Positions 1-7,018 of a stretch of 11,962 nt of DNA are shown here, one piece after another. Where the stretch lies: positions 1 through 11,962 of the forward strand of contig JAITTR010000013.1 in NCBI GenBank assembly GCA_031286725.1, written 5' to 3'. Origin of the DNA: Holosporales bacterium (GTDB taxonomy: Bacteria > Pseudomonadota > Alphaproteobacteria > RUG11792). Numbering within the stretch: the first letter of the stretch is position 1; each line of letters opens with the position of its first letter. The notes beneath the pieces are model-generated. The model was not told the DNA's origin. It searched no databases and saw nothing but the letters and a program-made list of their open reading frames with translations. Position numbers and translations under genes: made by a program.

Positions 1-846
1 GATCGCTATTGCAGAAGCGTAATTTAAACAATTTATTAAAAACGTTTGAGACGGTATAGACCTAGAGACGTTAAGTATATTGTCTATCGATTGGCTTGAT
101 ATAAACCCGTTTCCTATAGTTTTTATTTCTATAAAATTGGGAATATATCTAAGTTCAAAACAATACGCGACAATACAGCCTATGGCTAAGTATATAAAAA
201 ACGTAAAGAAATTGCTAAAAAATATTCGCAGTACTATTAGCGGAAGTATAAACGCTGCGGCGGTTATTATGCTATTGGGCGTTACGTTACTAAAATTTGC
301 TTTTAATAATTCGAAATTTTCAATTAAGCTTTGAGAAGATTGGAGCGTGTTTATGTCTAATATATATTGAAGCTGATTTATTATAATCGCGAATATTACA
401 TATACGGACAATGCGGATATAAACGCGTACGATATATGTTTTAATACTTCGCTTAACCTGAGCGCCCCAAATATCGTTAAGGCGATTGAAACAAAAATAG
501 CTACAAATAACAATCCCTTATATTGATATTTTGAAGCGATTTCAAAAGTTATGACACAAAGAGGAAGCGCGACGGAGCTAATTTGATATTTCGAGCCTCC
601 CAAAATAGAAGATGTCGCAGCTGCAATAGTGCAAGATATGACTCCTTGAATGACTGATCCGCCACAGAAAAAGCTTAGAGAGAGCATGATTGGCAATAAA
701 ATCAGAAACATTTTTATTCCGGCCGTTAAATCGTTTATTAAAAAGCCGAAAGAGTATTTTTCGGAATACATATTAAGTAAAGACGGGCAAAATTCAAGTC
801 GTCTTATTAATTCAAGATTATTTGATAGTTTTCTACTTAATTTCAT
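1..846 (-). CDS. SulP-family anion transporter, N-terminal part (cut by left edge)
   Basis: A stop-free minus-strand frame starts at ATG 846-844 (MKLSRKLSNN) and is still open at base 1, giving 282 codons; an in-frame TGA lies four codons upstream of this ATG. After a cytoplasmic N-terminus (FCPSLLNMYSE) comes a segment matching the SulP start region: INDLTAGIKMFLILLPIMLS, then GVISCTIAAATSSILGGSKY and QISSVALP, which correspond to the family pattern of a Gly-rich helix ending in FGxS(R/K)xQxSVGP. Next is GLLFVAIFVSIALTIFGALR followed by LSEVLKHISYAFISALSV, the family helix pair ending in a conserved gate helix. SulP proteins move sulfate, bicarbonate, dicarboxylates or similar anions across the inner membrane; the substrate cannot be told here. 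The C-terminal STAS domain, if present, lies outside the window. It is transcribed divergently from the secreted-protein gene at 1039. The family call is by remembered pattern, not alignment. Confidence 0.75.
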   Translation of the reverse strand, partial: MKLSRKLSNNLELIRRLEFCPSLLNMYSEKYSFGFLINDLTAGIKMFLILLPIMLSLSFFCGGSVIQGVISCTIAAATSSILGGSKYQISSVALPLCVITFEIASKYQYKGLLFVAIFVSIALTIFGALRLSEVLKHISYAFISALSVYVIFAIIINQLQYILDINTLQSSQSLIENFELLKANFSNVTPNSIITAAAFILPLIVLRIFFSNFFTFFIYLAIGCIVAYCFELRYIPNFIEIKTIGNGFISSQSIDNILNVSRSIPSQTFLINCLNYASAIAI

Positions 847-924
847 GCCTACTCAACAATATATACGCTCTCTCTTTATATATTTTATGGATAAAAGGTT
901 AATTATTCGTTTATTAGAGAAATT

Positions 925-953
925 TTTTAGTCCCCCCCTAGGGTTAACTAAAA
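925..953. repeat. inverted repeat between divergent genes
   Basis: Arms TTTTAGT (925-931) and ACTAAAA (947-953) enclose a run of seven C and the palindrome CCCTAGGG (936-943). It sits between the SulP gene and the secreted-protein gene, upstream of the putative -35 of the latter. It could be an operator or simply a hairpin; no factor is implied by the sequence alone. Confidence 0.35.
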
Positions 954-954
954 T

Positions 955-983
955 TTAACTATTGTGGGATATCATAATAATAG
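955..983 (+). promoter_or_regulatory. putative promoter of the 1039 gene, with shared ATAATAGA motif
   Basis: TTAACT (955-960) and TAATAG (978-983) are 17 bp apart. The -10 lies in the stretch ATATCATAATAATAGA (969-984), followed by ACGAAG. Near-identical stretches precede the secreted-protein genes at 6246 and 7468, which is the main reason to believe it. The -35 is weak by consensus. Confidence 0.45.
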
Positions 984-985
984 AA

Positions 986-1008
986 CGAAGATTTATGGGG
1001 AATCTTCG
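986..1008 (+). promoter_or_regulatory. stem-loop in the 5' leader of the 1039 gene
   Basis: CGAAGATT (986-993) pairs perfectly with AATCTTCG (1001-1008) around the 7-base loop TATGGGG. It lies between the putative promoter and the ribosome binding site GAGGAGGT (1027-1034). The G-rich loop and 5'-leader position suggest an mRNA-stability or regulatory hairpin; no known riboswitch class is recognised. Confidence 0.4.
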
Positions 1009-1038
1009 ATAGATGTGAAATTATAAGAGGAGGTAAAT

Positions 1039-1902
1039 ATGAATAATAAAATAAGAGCAATAATTTTAGGAAGTTTAACGTCAGTACTAATGAGTTTTAA
1101 TACTTATGGGATGGATGGGTTTAGTGGCAGAGGCGGAGAAGGATACTTGGGGAGAGAGAATTATGCTGAAATCTGTCCTTGGGGAGTTGGAAGAGGAGAA
1201 TCTCTTAAAAACTCTTTGTATCAAGACATAAGGAATCTTGGAAACGTTATACCTGAGGTAATAAGTCAACGGGATTTTAAAAGCGTATTTAAAAACATGT
1301 TCGCAATAGTCCATGGATTGATGCCTAATATGGGATTGGGATTCATCATGAAGAGAAAAGACGACTATGAAGCCATAAATGCTGGTAGCTCATACGTTTC
1401 CGCTGGCGGTGGTAGAGACGATGAGAAAGATGAGGAAGCGGCGAAGTTGACGGAGACCGAAGTTGGCGCTTCTCCGGGCGAATGGGGAGGTGGAGATCTA
1501 AAGTCTGATGCCCTGAATCTGGGGCTGGGGGCAGCGGAAGTTCAGCCAGAAGCGCTTCGGCAGGAGGAGATTTCAGATGACGCATCGCTTCCTCCTCAGT
1601 ATGCTTCTATGCTTTCAGGGGGATATGCTCCGCCAGCTTCTCAGCAGCCGGTAGCTCCTTCTCCAGCGGAAGAAGCTCAAGTTCCAGATCCAGAGGTCAG
1701 CGAAAGTTCAGCTAGCAGTGCTCCATTAAAAGAAACTCCAGTTCTAGCGGAAGATGCTTCAGAGGGAGATGCTCCAGTTTCAGAGCTAGCTTCTCCTGTA
1801 GCTCCTCTGGATGAGGTTCCAGCGGAAGGAGTTCAAGTTCCAGTAGAAGATGCTCCAGATCTAGCGGAAGATGCTCCAGAGGAAGAAGATTTCAACGATT
1901 AG
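1039..1902 (+). CDS. secreted protein of unknown function with repetitive acidic tail
   Basis: This 287-residue protein starts at an ATG five bases after a near-perfect Shine-Dalgarno (GAGGAGGT). Residues 1-24 look like a Sec signal peptide (MNNKIRAIILGSL, hydrophobic core, then NTYG before MDG). Residues about 40-110 may be a small folded domain (LKNSLYQDIRNLGNVIPEVI and following), which resembles a segment in the secreted protein at 6246. From about residue 120 the chain is low-complexity, rich in Pro, Ala, Glu, Asp and Ser, with repeats such as LAEDA, APV and VPVEDAP, ending EEEDFND. The DNA of this tail is clearly richer in GC than the neighbouring genes and contains duplicated blocks (1663-1687 with 1819-1843; 1744-1764 with 1861-1881). 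I do not recognise the family. A surface or exported host-interaction protein with a disordered tail is an inference. A strong hairpin follows at 1973-1999. Confidence 0.8.
   Translation: MNNKIRAIILGSLTSVLMSFNTYGMDGFSGRGGEGYLGRENYAEICPWGVGRGESLKNSLYQDIRNLGNVIPEVISQRDFKSVFKNMFAIVHGLMPNMGLGFIMKRKDDYEAINAGSSYVSAGGGRDDEKDEEAAKLTETEVGASPGEWGGGDLKSDALNLGLGAAEVQPEALRQEEISDDASLPPQYASMLSGGYAPPASQQPVAPSPAEEAQVPDPEVSESSASSAPLKETPVLAEDASEGDAPVSELASPVAPLDEVPAEGVQVPVEDAPDLAEDAPEEEDFND
1663..1881 (+). repeat. duplicated coding blocks in the acidic tail
   Basis: The 25-base block 1663-1687 recurs at 1819-1843 with two mismatches, and the 21-base block 1744-1764 recurs at 1861-1881 with one mismatch. Both keep the reading frame, so the tail seems to have grown by internal duplication. 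Confidence 0.7.
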
Positions 1903-1972
1903 GTCTGATGAGGTTGTTGGATATTAGCTCTAAGAAGTAATCCGAGCGTAGTACGGAATTAACAAATATTCA

Positions 1973-1999
1973 AAGGCGGATATATATAGTATCCGCCTT
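1973..1999 (+). terminator. hairpin downstream of the 1039 gene
   Basis: AAGGCGGATA (1973-1982) pairs perfectly with TATCCGCCTT (1990-1999) around a 7-base loop, 70 bp after the stop codon. There is only a short T pair after it, so it may terminate inefficiently, or may mainly protect the mRNA end. The GGCGGATA arms recur in the larger palindrome at 11838-11876. Confidence 0.5.
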
Positions 2000-2052
2000 A
2001 CCGATAGGCTATGGATTGCCAGGTTCGAAAAAAGTCTAATTAACTTCGGGTT

Positions 2053-2102
2053 GGGATGAAAATGCGGAGAAATCCATATGTTAAATACTTGTTTTTCATC
2101 CC
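2053..2102. repeat. 10-bp inverted repeat with 30-base spacer
   Basis: GGGATGAAAA (2053-2062) is perfectly inverted as TTTTCATCCC (2093-2102). It lies in the non-coding stretch after the 1039 gene. It could be a second terminator-like hairpin or the remnant of a mobile-element end. Confidence 0.4.
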
Positions 2103-2215
2103 TTTAATATTAAGCTACTTAAAGAAACTCTACTAAAGACTTAAATTGGATTTTAGATATGTTTTTTAAGACACGGTCTTGGGTTTATTTGCGGATAGTT
2201 AAAATATAAGGCGAG
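2093..2215. repeat. decayed repeat, copy A (resembles 9945-10060)
   Basis: The shared landmarks, in the same order and similar spacing as at 9945-10060, are AAACTCT, TTAAATT, a TTAGAT..TG block, the 12-mer TTAAGACACGGT (2167-2178), and GGAT about 15 bases later. Between the landmarks the two copies diverge. This looks like two old copies of one element; its identity is unknown. Apart from this, the rest of 2000-2400 shows nothing I can identify. Confidence 0.35.
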
Positions 2216-2469
2216 AAAATCTAAGAACGCCGCTAGCTTTACGTAGATAAGCGGGGTGTCTCATTTAGGCGAACGTTTTAGTATAAAAATGTATACAGAC
2301 ATGGTTTGCATAGTACGTACGGAAATAGCTTGGTATTTTAATATATATAAGCGGTGAAGTAAGTCTAGATTATATCCATCTATTAATATCTGTTCCGCCT
2401 AATCATGTCTTTTTGAAAATTGGGAACCGTCTTTATTTACCAATAGAGACAGATGTGCGAAATCGACTT

Positions 2470-2710
2470 TATATTTATAATCGGATATTTCGTCAAAGAT
2501 AGCTATTTGTACTGCGGTATTCGTAACGTGATCCTGAAAATGGAGCAATACATAAAAAGAGAAAAGTAGTAAAAGGTTGATGCGCGCAAGAATTTGAGAT
2601 TTTGAAAGAAGAAACAGGGGACAACATCTATGGGCGAGAGGATATTGGTAGTAGCGGAAGATATGCAAAAATAGATAAAAACCCAGAAATTGGTTCATAA
2701 GGAGAAGATT
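2470..2710 (+). pseudogene. IS200/IS605-family transposase (tnpA) relic
   Basis: Reading the plus strand across frameshifts recovers the middle of an IS200-type TnpA: QYIK (2546-2557), then in the next frame KEKSSKRLMR (2556-2585), a TGA, and GQHLWARGY (2619-2645), followed by two TAG stops. The family pattern is QYIKGRSS(R/K)(K/R)L..., then YWGQHLWARGYF. Upstream, 2530-2545 resembles a damaged HUH region (GATC.TG...ATG against DHVHM codons). TnpA is the Y1 HUH transposase that moves single-stranded IS copies. Here several stops and at least one frameshift make it dead. The element ends and the catalytic Tyr cannot be placed; the boundaries given are approximate. Confidence 0.7.
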
Positions 2711-2902
2711 TTAAGATATTGGAGTAGCTCTAACATTAGTTTAATCCGGTTTGTAAGCGTTATTTAGCGCTTGCTGACCGAGAAGCGTATCTCTTTATCA
2801 AGCTGTCATTTCCTTATGCTTTTAGAGTCCCGATATTAGGGTTCTAATTATATTACTCTTATTTTATAAGGTCAACACATCGGGCTGTGCTTGATTAGGG
2901 AT

Positions 2903-2955
2903 GGGAGGCGCCTCGCCAGCTTCGCTGGCCACCCGCCCGCCCCGAGTCGCCTCCC
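2903..2955. repeat. GC-rich nested palindrome
   Basis: Outer arms GGGAGGCG (2903-2910) and CGCCTCCC (2948-2955) enclose an inner hairpin GCCAGC-TTC-GCTGGC (2915-2929) and a C-rich stretch. The GC content is far above the surroundings. It looks like a dispersed palindromic element, or the hairpin of a lost gene; no matching copy occurs in this window. Confidence 0.5.
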
Positions 2956-3049
2956 AAGAACTCCAGTCAAAACAAGAGCATATATGACATAGAACAAATC
3001 CTAAATTAGGTTATGGGCTCGGTTCGTGGGGATACAATCTTTGGCCTAA

Positions 3050-3275
3050 GCTCTTTGAGGGGAGCATCTCTTAAATTATGGAGAAAATTAAAGCTATAAA
3101 AGGAGCCAGATTTTCTCTTATATGGTTAAACCTAAATTCACATTCCTTATGATATTGATGAACATCCAGCTAATCGAGAGCAATTAGGAACTATTTTACA
3201 AACTCCTTGCTTCCTCTTTTTCATCTAACTCTCCTTGTCTCAAATATTGTGCAGCTTTCTTCTATACTTCCTCTC
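3050..3275 (-). pseudogene. IS1595-family (ISXO2-like) transposase relic, copy 1
   Basis: On the minus strand, GSIEES (with FETRRVR, a stop, and KRG) matches the IS1595 DESYFG.RRVRGKRG block. After a frame change VCKIVPNCSR matches the V(Y)T.IVPNCS block, and after an internal deletion HKECEFRFNHIRENL matches the conserved C-terminal KECEFRFNHR.ENLY. Stops, frame changes and the missing middle show it is inactive. The N-terminal half is absent; the transporter operon's end lies about 40 bp away. Bases 3064-3152 are similar in nucleotide sequence to the inverse of about 8990-9085, so this is one of two facing copies. GGGGATAC at 3028-3035 might be a terminal-repeat remnant; a similar GGGGATAC lies near 8484. 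Confidence 0.7.
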
Positions 3276-3315
3276 AGGGCGCTATTTAAGGAACCTATCT
3301 TTAAAAAGGCCTAAA

Positions 3316-3963
3316 TCAAGCTAACTTTCCGTCAATCATTTTTAAAGTTCTAGTTCCAAAATTGTTAATGTATTTCGTATTGTGGGTTATGAGGAAACAG
3401 GTTTTCTTTTCTTGAGCAATTATTTTGTTTGTCATTTCCATAACCGTATCCGAAGTTTTTGGATCAAGGGAGGCGGTGATCTCGTCTAGCAGAAGCAATT
3501 CGTAATCGGATATGGTTGCCATGACGAGGCTCAACAGTTGTCTTTGGCCTCCCGAGAGATTTTTGGCGTATTCGTTCAATCTATTCTCCAGATTCATTCC
3601 AAGAATACTTAATTTTTCCCTAAAATAATCGACGACGTTTTTGGATATTCTTTTATATTTCCTACGCATGTACGATATATTTAAATTCTCTAAAATAGTC
3701 ATCTCCCCAACGGTTCCAAGTCTCGGATCTTGAAGAACGCTGGAAATCATTGTAGATCGTTTGTGTTGAGGGAGGTTTGTTATGTCGTTGTCGTTTAAGA
3801 TAATTTTTCCTTTTTTGACGCTAATCGCTCCGGAAATCGCGTTAAATAACGTTGTTTTTCCGACGCCGTTGGAGCCCGTTATTAAAACGAACTCTCCACG
3901 GCTAATTGATAGCGATAGATTTTTAAAAATGTCGCGAACGGATATTTCAATCAATTTAAGCAT
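3316..3963 (-). CDS. ABC transporter ATPase (TrpZ-like, COG1101 type)
   Basis: This 215-residue protein is the ATP-hydrolysing subunit of an importer and acts on the cytoplasmic face of the inner membrane. Visible motifs are Walker A GSNGVGKT (30-37), Q-loop Q78 in SSVLQDP, signature LSGGQ (136-140), Walker B LLLLDE (156-161), D-loop SLDP (165-168) and H-loop H194 in LITHN. NLPQHKR, GEMTILENL and DPKTSDTVMEMT are typical of the ATPases paired with COG4120 permeases, which supports the subfamily. It is shorter than most (about 250), with no obvious domain lost. Its start overlaps the permease stop by 8 bases, so it is the last gene of the operon. All catalytic residues are present, so it should be functional. 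Confidence 0.93.
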   Translation of the reverse strand: MLKLIEISVRDIFKNLSLSISRGEFVLITGSNGVGKTTLFNAISGAISVKKGKIILNDNDITNLPQHKRSTMISSVLQDPRLGTVGEMTILENLNISYMRRKYKRISKNVVDYFREKLSILGMNLENRLNEYAKNLSGGQRQLLSLVMATISDYELLLLDEITASLDPKTSDTVMEMTNKIIAQEKKTCFLITHNTKYINNFGTRTLKMIDGKLA

Positions 3964-4807
3964 TTTGTTTCCTCCTCTTAATGGCCATCATCGCTATTAT
4001 CATTATTCCCGTTATTAAATTTAAGTCTTGGGTTCTTATTCCGAATACGTCGCCGTGTAACGCTATATTTATAAAAATCCTGTATAGGATCGAACCGACA
4101 ACGCACGAAAAAATAATTAAAGGTTCTTTTTTAAACGGCAATATCTTCTCTCCAATAACGACAGAAGCTAGGCCGGTTACTAACGTTCCAGCTCCTTGGG
4201 ACATATCGTAGAATCCTTGATATTGGCTAAATAGTCCTCCGCCAAAAGAAATCATAGAGTTGCTCAGCATTAAGCCGAAAATCGTCATTAATTTAACGTT
4301 TATTCCAGATATTGGAGCGAATTGTTTGTTATACCCGACGGTTCTTAATCTTAATCCAAAGCCGCTAAATAATAGGCGAATTAAACATAACAATAACGGC
4401 AGCGCGATTGTCGCTATTATTAACGTTGAATTTAAATCCGAAAAAGTTGTCGTTTCGTCAATGAACGTTATATTGGGAAAGTTTTTCGTTATTCTAAGAT
4501 TAATAGAATACAAGATAAACGCGATAATTATTCCGGAAAGCAAATCGCTTATTTTAAGTTTAACGTTCAAGATTCCCGTGAATAATCCTGCGATTCCTCC
4601 GGATACTAAAGATACGAACAACGCAAAATACGGATTAATCCCATATTTAATAAGAGCCGCCGAAACGGCGGCTCCCAAAACAAAACTTCCGTCGCAAGTT
4701 AAATCTGCGAAATTTATAGTTCTAAACGTCAGGTAAATACCGATTGCGACAATTCCATAAATCATTCCGATATCAACGCTTGTAAATAATTCCCGTAGCG
4801 GTATCAT
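3956..4807 (-). CDS. ABC transporter permease (TrpY-like, COG4120 type)
   Basis: This 283-residue integral membrane protein has roughly eight hydrophobic segments. The N-terminus reads GMIYGIVAIGIYLTFRTINF then ADLTCDGSFVLGAAV, matching the family pattern YITFRIL(N)FPDLTVDGSF. LKISDLLSGIIIAF..YSINLRI and QYQGFYDMSQGAGTLVTGLA are two further family signatures. It would form the translocation path together with the ATPase at 3316 and the binding protein at 4804. The start ATG overlaps the binding-protein stop in an ATGA arrangement (4804-4807), which implies translational coupling. The substrate is not readable from the sequence. Related systems in Firmicutes are predicted to import tryptophan or tyrosine. 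Confidence 0.9.
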   Translation of the reverse strand: MIPLRELFTSVDIGMIYGIVAIGIYLTFRTINFADLTCDGSFVLGAAVSAALIKYGINPYFALFVSLVSGGIAGLFTGILNVKLKISDLLSGIIIAFILYSINLRITKNFPNITFIDETTTFSDLNSTLIIATIALPLLLCLIRLLFSGFGLRLRTVGYNKQFAPISGINVKLMTIFGLMLSNSMISFGGGLFSQYQGFYDMSQGAGTLVTGLASVVIGEKILPFKKEPLIIFSCVVGSILYRIFINIALHGDVFGIRTQDLNLITGIMIIAMMAIKRRKQNA

Positions 4808-5727
4808 TTGGCGTTTCCTATTATTTTGTCAGCTTTGGCCAAAACTTCTTTCGAAATTTTCAAGCCGATTTTCTCAGCGGCTTCGAGATTTATAAACAAC
4901 TCGTTTCTATCTGGATATTCGATTTTAATATCATTGATATTCGTTCCGTTTTTGATTTTTTCTATCATCTTTCCCGCTTGCTTCCCGAGCTCATATTGAT
5001 TTGGCCCAAGAGCGGCTACGCACCCTTTTTCGACCTCGTCCGTATCGCTGACGTATACGGGTATTTGGTATTTATTGCAGATGGATATAATGAGCGATAT
5101 GCCGCAAAGGGCGGTGTTGTCGTTGTTAATAAATATCGCGTCAACCTTAGCTGCTAGGGCGTTTGTCGCTTGAGGAATATCAGACGATTTTTGTATGCCC
5201 TGTTCAATTAACTCTATTTCGCATTCTCGAGCAGCCTTTCTCATTTCTTTGATTATTGCGACGGAATTCGCTTCGCCTGTGTTATATATAACTCCAAGCC
5301 TCTTTAAGTTAGGTTGAATTTCCTTAAATATCTTGAGCTGCGGTTTTGGAAGAACATAGTCGGAGACTCCGGTTATGTTTTTCTTTCTAAAAGACGCAGG
5401 ATCTGTAACCGCAGCAAAAACTAGATTTTTCAATCTTCCTTCCTTTACAAGTTTGGCGCTCACTTGGCTTGGCATTGTCCCAATCGTCACGACAACGTCA
5501 ACCTCGTTATTCGCATATTTTGACAAGATTTGGGCTGCAAGCGCAGCGTTTCCCTGACAAGTTTCGCTTTTGTATGGCATTTTAAGGGCTTCCAGGTAAT
5601 CCACTATTCCCCGTTCCGCCGCGTTTAGAGCTTCAATTTCCGCTGTCTTAACGATAACTATGCCAGAGGTATTGGCGGCTAAAGTTCCGATTGTCGTTAT
5701 CAAACTCGCCATTAATTTTTTAAACAT
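4804..5727 (-). CDS. ABC transporter substrate-binding protein (TrpX-like, COG2984 type)
   Basis: This 307-residue periplasmic binding protein has an N-terminal export signal (MFKKLMASLITTIGTLAANT). It has no lipobox cysteine, so it is probably soluble in the periplasm rather than a lipoprotein. The mature part begins GIVIVKTAEIEALNAAERGI, like the family's VGIVQxVEHPALDAARxGF. Further family segments are VVVTIGTMPSQVSAKL, FAAVTDPASF, VIYNTGEANSV and PVYVSDTDEVEKGCVAALGP. It would bind the ligand and deliver it to the permease at 3956. The start overlaps the regulator stop by 8 bases. Tryptophan or another aromatic amino acid is the likely ligand by family and by the linked TrpR-fold gene, but this is an inference. 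Confidence 0.88.
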   Translation of the reverse strand: MFKKLMASLITTIGTLAANTSGIVIVKTAEIEALNAAERGIVDYLEALKMPYKSETCQGNAALAAQILSKYANNEVDVVVTIGTMPSQVSAKLVKEGRLKNLVFAAVTDPASFRKKNITGVSDYVLPKPQLKIFKEIQPNLKRLGVIYNTGEANSVAIIKEMRKAARECEIELIEQGIQKSSDIPQATNALAAKVDAIFINNDNTALCGISLIISICNKYQIPVYVSDTDEVEKGCVAALGPNQYELGKQAGKMIEKIKNGTNINDIKIEYPDRNELFINLEAAEKIGLKISKEVLAKADKIIGNAK

Positions 5728-6028
5728 TTTCTTTTTCCTTATTTAACTTTTCCAACAAACGTCTATAACCCTGATAAGGTTCTTCGTTTAGAAACCTTGC
5801 AACCCTTGTTATCGTTGTTGTGCTAGAGCCTGTTATTTCCCTTATTTTTCGATACGAAAACTTCCCGGAATACAACAACTGACAAACCTTCCAGCGCTCT
5901 TTGAGATCTTGGATTTCTTTAGGCGTGCATAAATCCGTAAAAAATCTCTCAACTTCTTCAGAGCTATTAAACTTCAAAATCGCGTCAAACAGGCCTAATG
6001 ACTCAAATTCTTTTGTTTTGAAATCCAT
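5720..6028 (-). CDS. TrpR-superfamily regulator, YerC/YecD type
   Basis: This 102-residue protein is almost wholly a Trp-repressor-like domain. CTPKEIQDLKERWKVCQLLY is the family's conserved helix pair, and GKFSYRKIREITGSSTTTIT followed by RVARFL is the helix-turn-helix (about residues 54-80), close to the YerC/YecD pattern (Y)REIAxxTGASTATISRV. It is the first gene of the operon, ahead of the ABC transporter, and overlaps the binding-protein gene by 8 bases. A Shine-Dalgarno-like AAAGGA precedes the ATG. Known TrpR binds DNA when loaded with tryptophan; whether YerC-type proteins do so is not settled in general. Its position suggests control of this operon in response to the imported ligand. 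Confidence 0.88.
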   Translation of the reverse strand: MDFKTKEFESLGLFDAILKFNSSEEVERFFTDLCTPKEIQDLKERWKVCQLLYSGKFSYRKIREITGSSTTTITRVARFLNEEPYQGYRRLLEKLNKEKENV

Positions 6029-6065
6029 GATATTCCTTTTACCTTAAAACAGTCGTTGTATTATC

Positions 6066-6093
6066 ATATTAACACAGGAATACGATTTTGCAA
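6066..6093 (-). promoter_or_regulatory. putative promoter of the regulator-transporter operon
   Basis: On the minus strand TTGCAA (6093-6088) and TAATAT (6071-6066) are 16 bp apart, about 38 bp before the regulator ATG. The spacing is acceptable and the hexamers are moderate. GTATT and AATAC half-sites (6058-6062, 6079-6083) flank the -10 and might be part of an operator, but they are too short to claim. Confidence 0.45.
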
Positions 6094-6191
6094 AACAAAA
6101 AAAAGCGAGAGGCTCAAAACTGCTTTAAACAAGTCGAAAAAATAATTTCAAAATTATTTCCATATATTAAGAAATAAAAATGTTGATTTAC

Positions 6192-6219
6192 TTAAAGGAT
6201 AATGTTATTCTGATAATAG
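6192..6219 (+). promoter_or_regulatory. putative promoter of the 6246 gene, with shared motif
   Basis: TTATTCTGATAATAGA (6205-6220) differs at one position from TTATTCTAATAATAGA upstream of the 7468 gene. TAATAG (6214-6219) as -10 has TTAAA (6192-6196) about 17 bp upstream. The motif ends 25 bases before ATG 6246, similar to the 22 bases in the other gene. This argues that the earlier ATG at 6180 is not the start. Confidence 0.5.
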
Positions 6220-6245
6220 AGGATATGTTTTTAATGGGGAGATAT

Positions 6246-6908
6246 ATGAAATTTAAACTTATTTTTCTAAGCGTTGCGATTATTTTCAGCCAGAACGTTG
6301 GAAATTCTATGGAAAATGGGCGAGACATGGTGGAGCTAGCGCTATTTGAAATGGACGTTCCAATGTTAAGCATTGGCGATTTGAAAGACGCTTTTGTAGG
6401 GATAAAAGAGAGGATTAGGACTCTTCCTGACGTAATATCGTGCGCTAAATTAACTAGCGTCATTGATTCTTCGGATCATTCAAACGAAGCGGGAAAAGTT
6501 ATGGCTGTCTTCTTTCATATTACAGATGCGTTTAGGAATTTGAAAGAAGACAAGCCCGTTAAATCGCCAATACTTTATGAAAGATATGAAAATGGAGATT
6601 TGCTAGACTTTATAGATATATATTCAGGGAGCTGTTCTCTTCTTGATAAATTTGAAACGCAAGGCGAGTTTTCGTCTGACGATACGTTAGAATTTGCCAA
6701 CAGTTGTTATGATATGTTCAAAGATTCCTATATAACCGACGAGTTGTTTAGCGAAGATGAAAGGTCTTTGTTAGAGTGTTATTTGCAAGCGAAGCGACTT
6801 CAAAAGGTTGCAACAGCTACATATGACTTAGGGAAAAGCATAGTTTCCGGAACATATAATTATGCTAAAAATATGGCTTCCGGTCTATTTGGTTGGTTAG
6901 TTGGCTGA
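6246..6908 (+). CDS. secreted protein of unknown function
   Basis: I choose ATG 6246 (220 residues) over the in-frame ATGs at 6180, 6222 and 6231, because it gives a clean signal peptide (MKFKLIFLSVAIIFSQNVGN, predicted cleavage before MENG), has GGGGAG just upstream, and lies a normal distance after the motif shared with the other secreted genes. The mature part is mostly helical and acidic. LKDAFVGIKERIRTLPDVIS resembles LKNSLYQDIRNLGNVIPEVI in the 1039 protein, so the two may be distant paralogues. The C-terminus (YDLGKSIVSGTYNYAKNMAS, ending GLFGWLVG) is a Gly/Ser-spaced hydrophobic stretch that could insert into or associate with a membrane. No catalytic motif or known domain is recognised. 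It is divergent from the transporter operon and is followed by a hairpin at 6920-6952. Confidence 0.75.
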   Translation: MKFKLIFLSVAIIFSQNVGNSMENGRDMVELALFEMDVPMLSIGDLKDAFVGIKERIRTLPDVISCAKLTSVIDSSDHSNEAGKVMAVFFHITDAFRNLKEDKPVKSPILYERYENGDLLDFIDIYSGSCSLLDKFETQGEFSSDDTLEFANSCYDMFKDSYITDELFSEDERSLLECYLQAKRLQKVATATYDLGKSIVSGTYNYAKNMASGLFGWLVG

Positions 6909-6919
6909 AATAAAAATTA

Positions 6920-6952
6920 CTTGCATGCTCGGTATGTCGTCGGGTATGCAAG
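6920..6952 (+). terminator. hairpin after the 6246 gene
   Basis: CTTGCATGCTCG (6920-6931) and CGGGTATGCAAG (6941-6952) form a 12-bp stem in the plus-strand RNA with two G-U pairs and a 9-base loop, 11 bases after the stop codon. There is no U tract, so it may act as a 3' stabiliser as much as a terminator. Confidence 0.5.
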
Positions 6953-7018
6953 GATTTATACGACAGAAGGTGATGGAGCGCACTGTTTGGAATGCGTTAT
7001 TTGTGGCAAATTCATAAA

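Noticed and set aside
80..958. Plus-strand open frames of 84 and 102 codons
   Set aside because: They lie antisense to the SulP transporter frame on the minus strand, which has clear family motifs; the 102-codon one also extends into the intergenic inverted repeat.
2399..2698. Minus-strand open frame of 99 codons
   Set aside because: It is antisense to the IS200 transposase relic, has an unlikely composition and no ribosome binding site.
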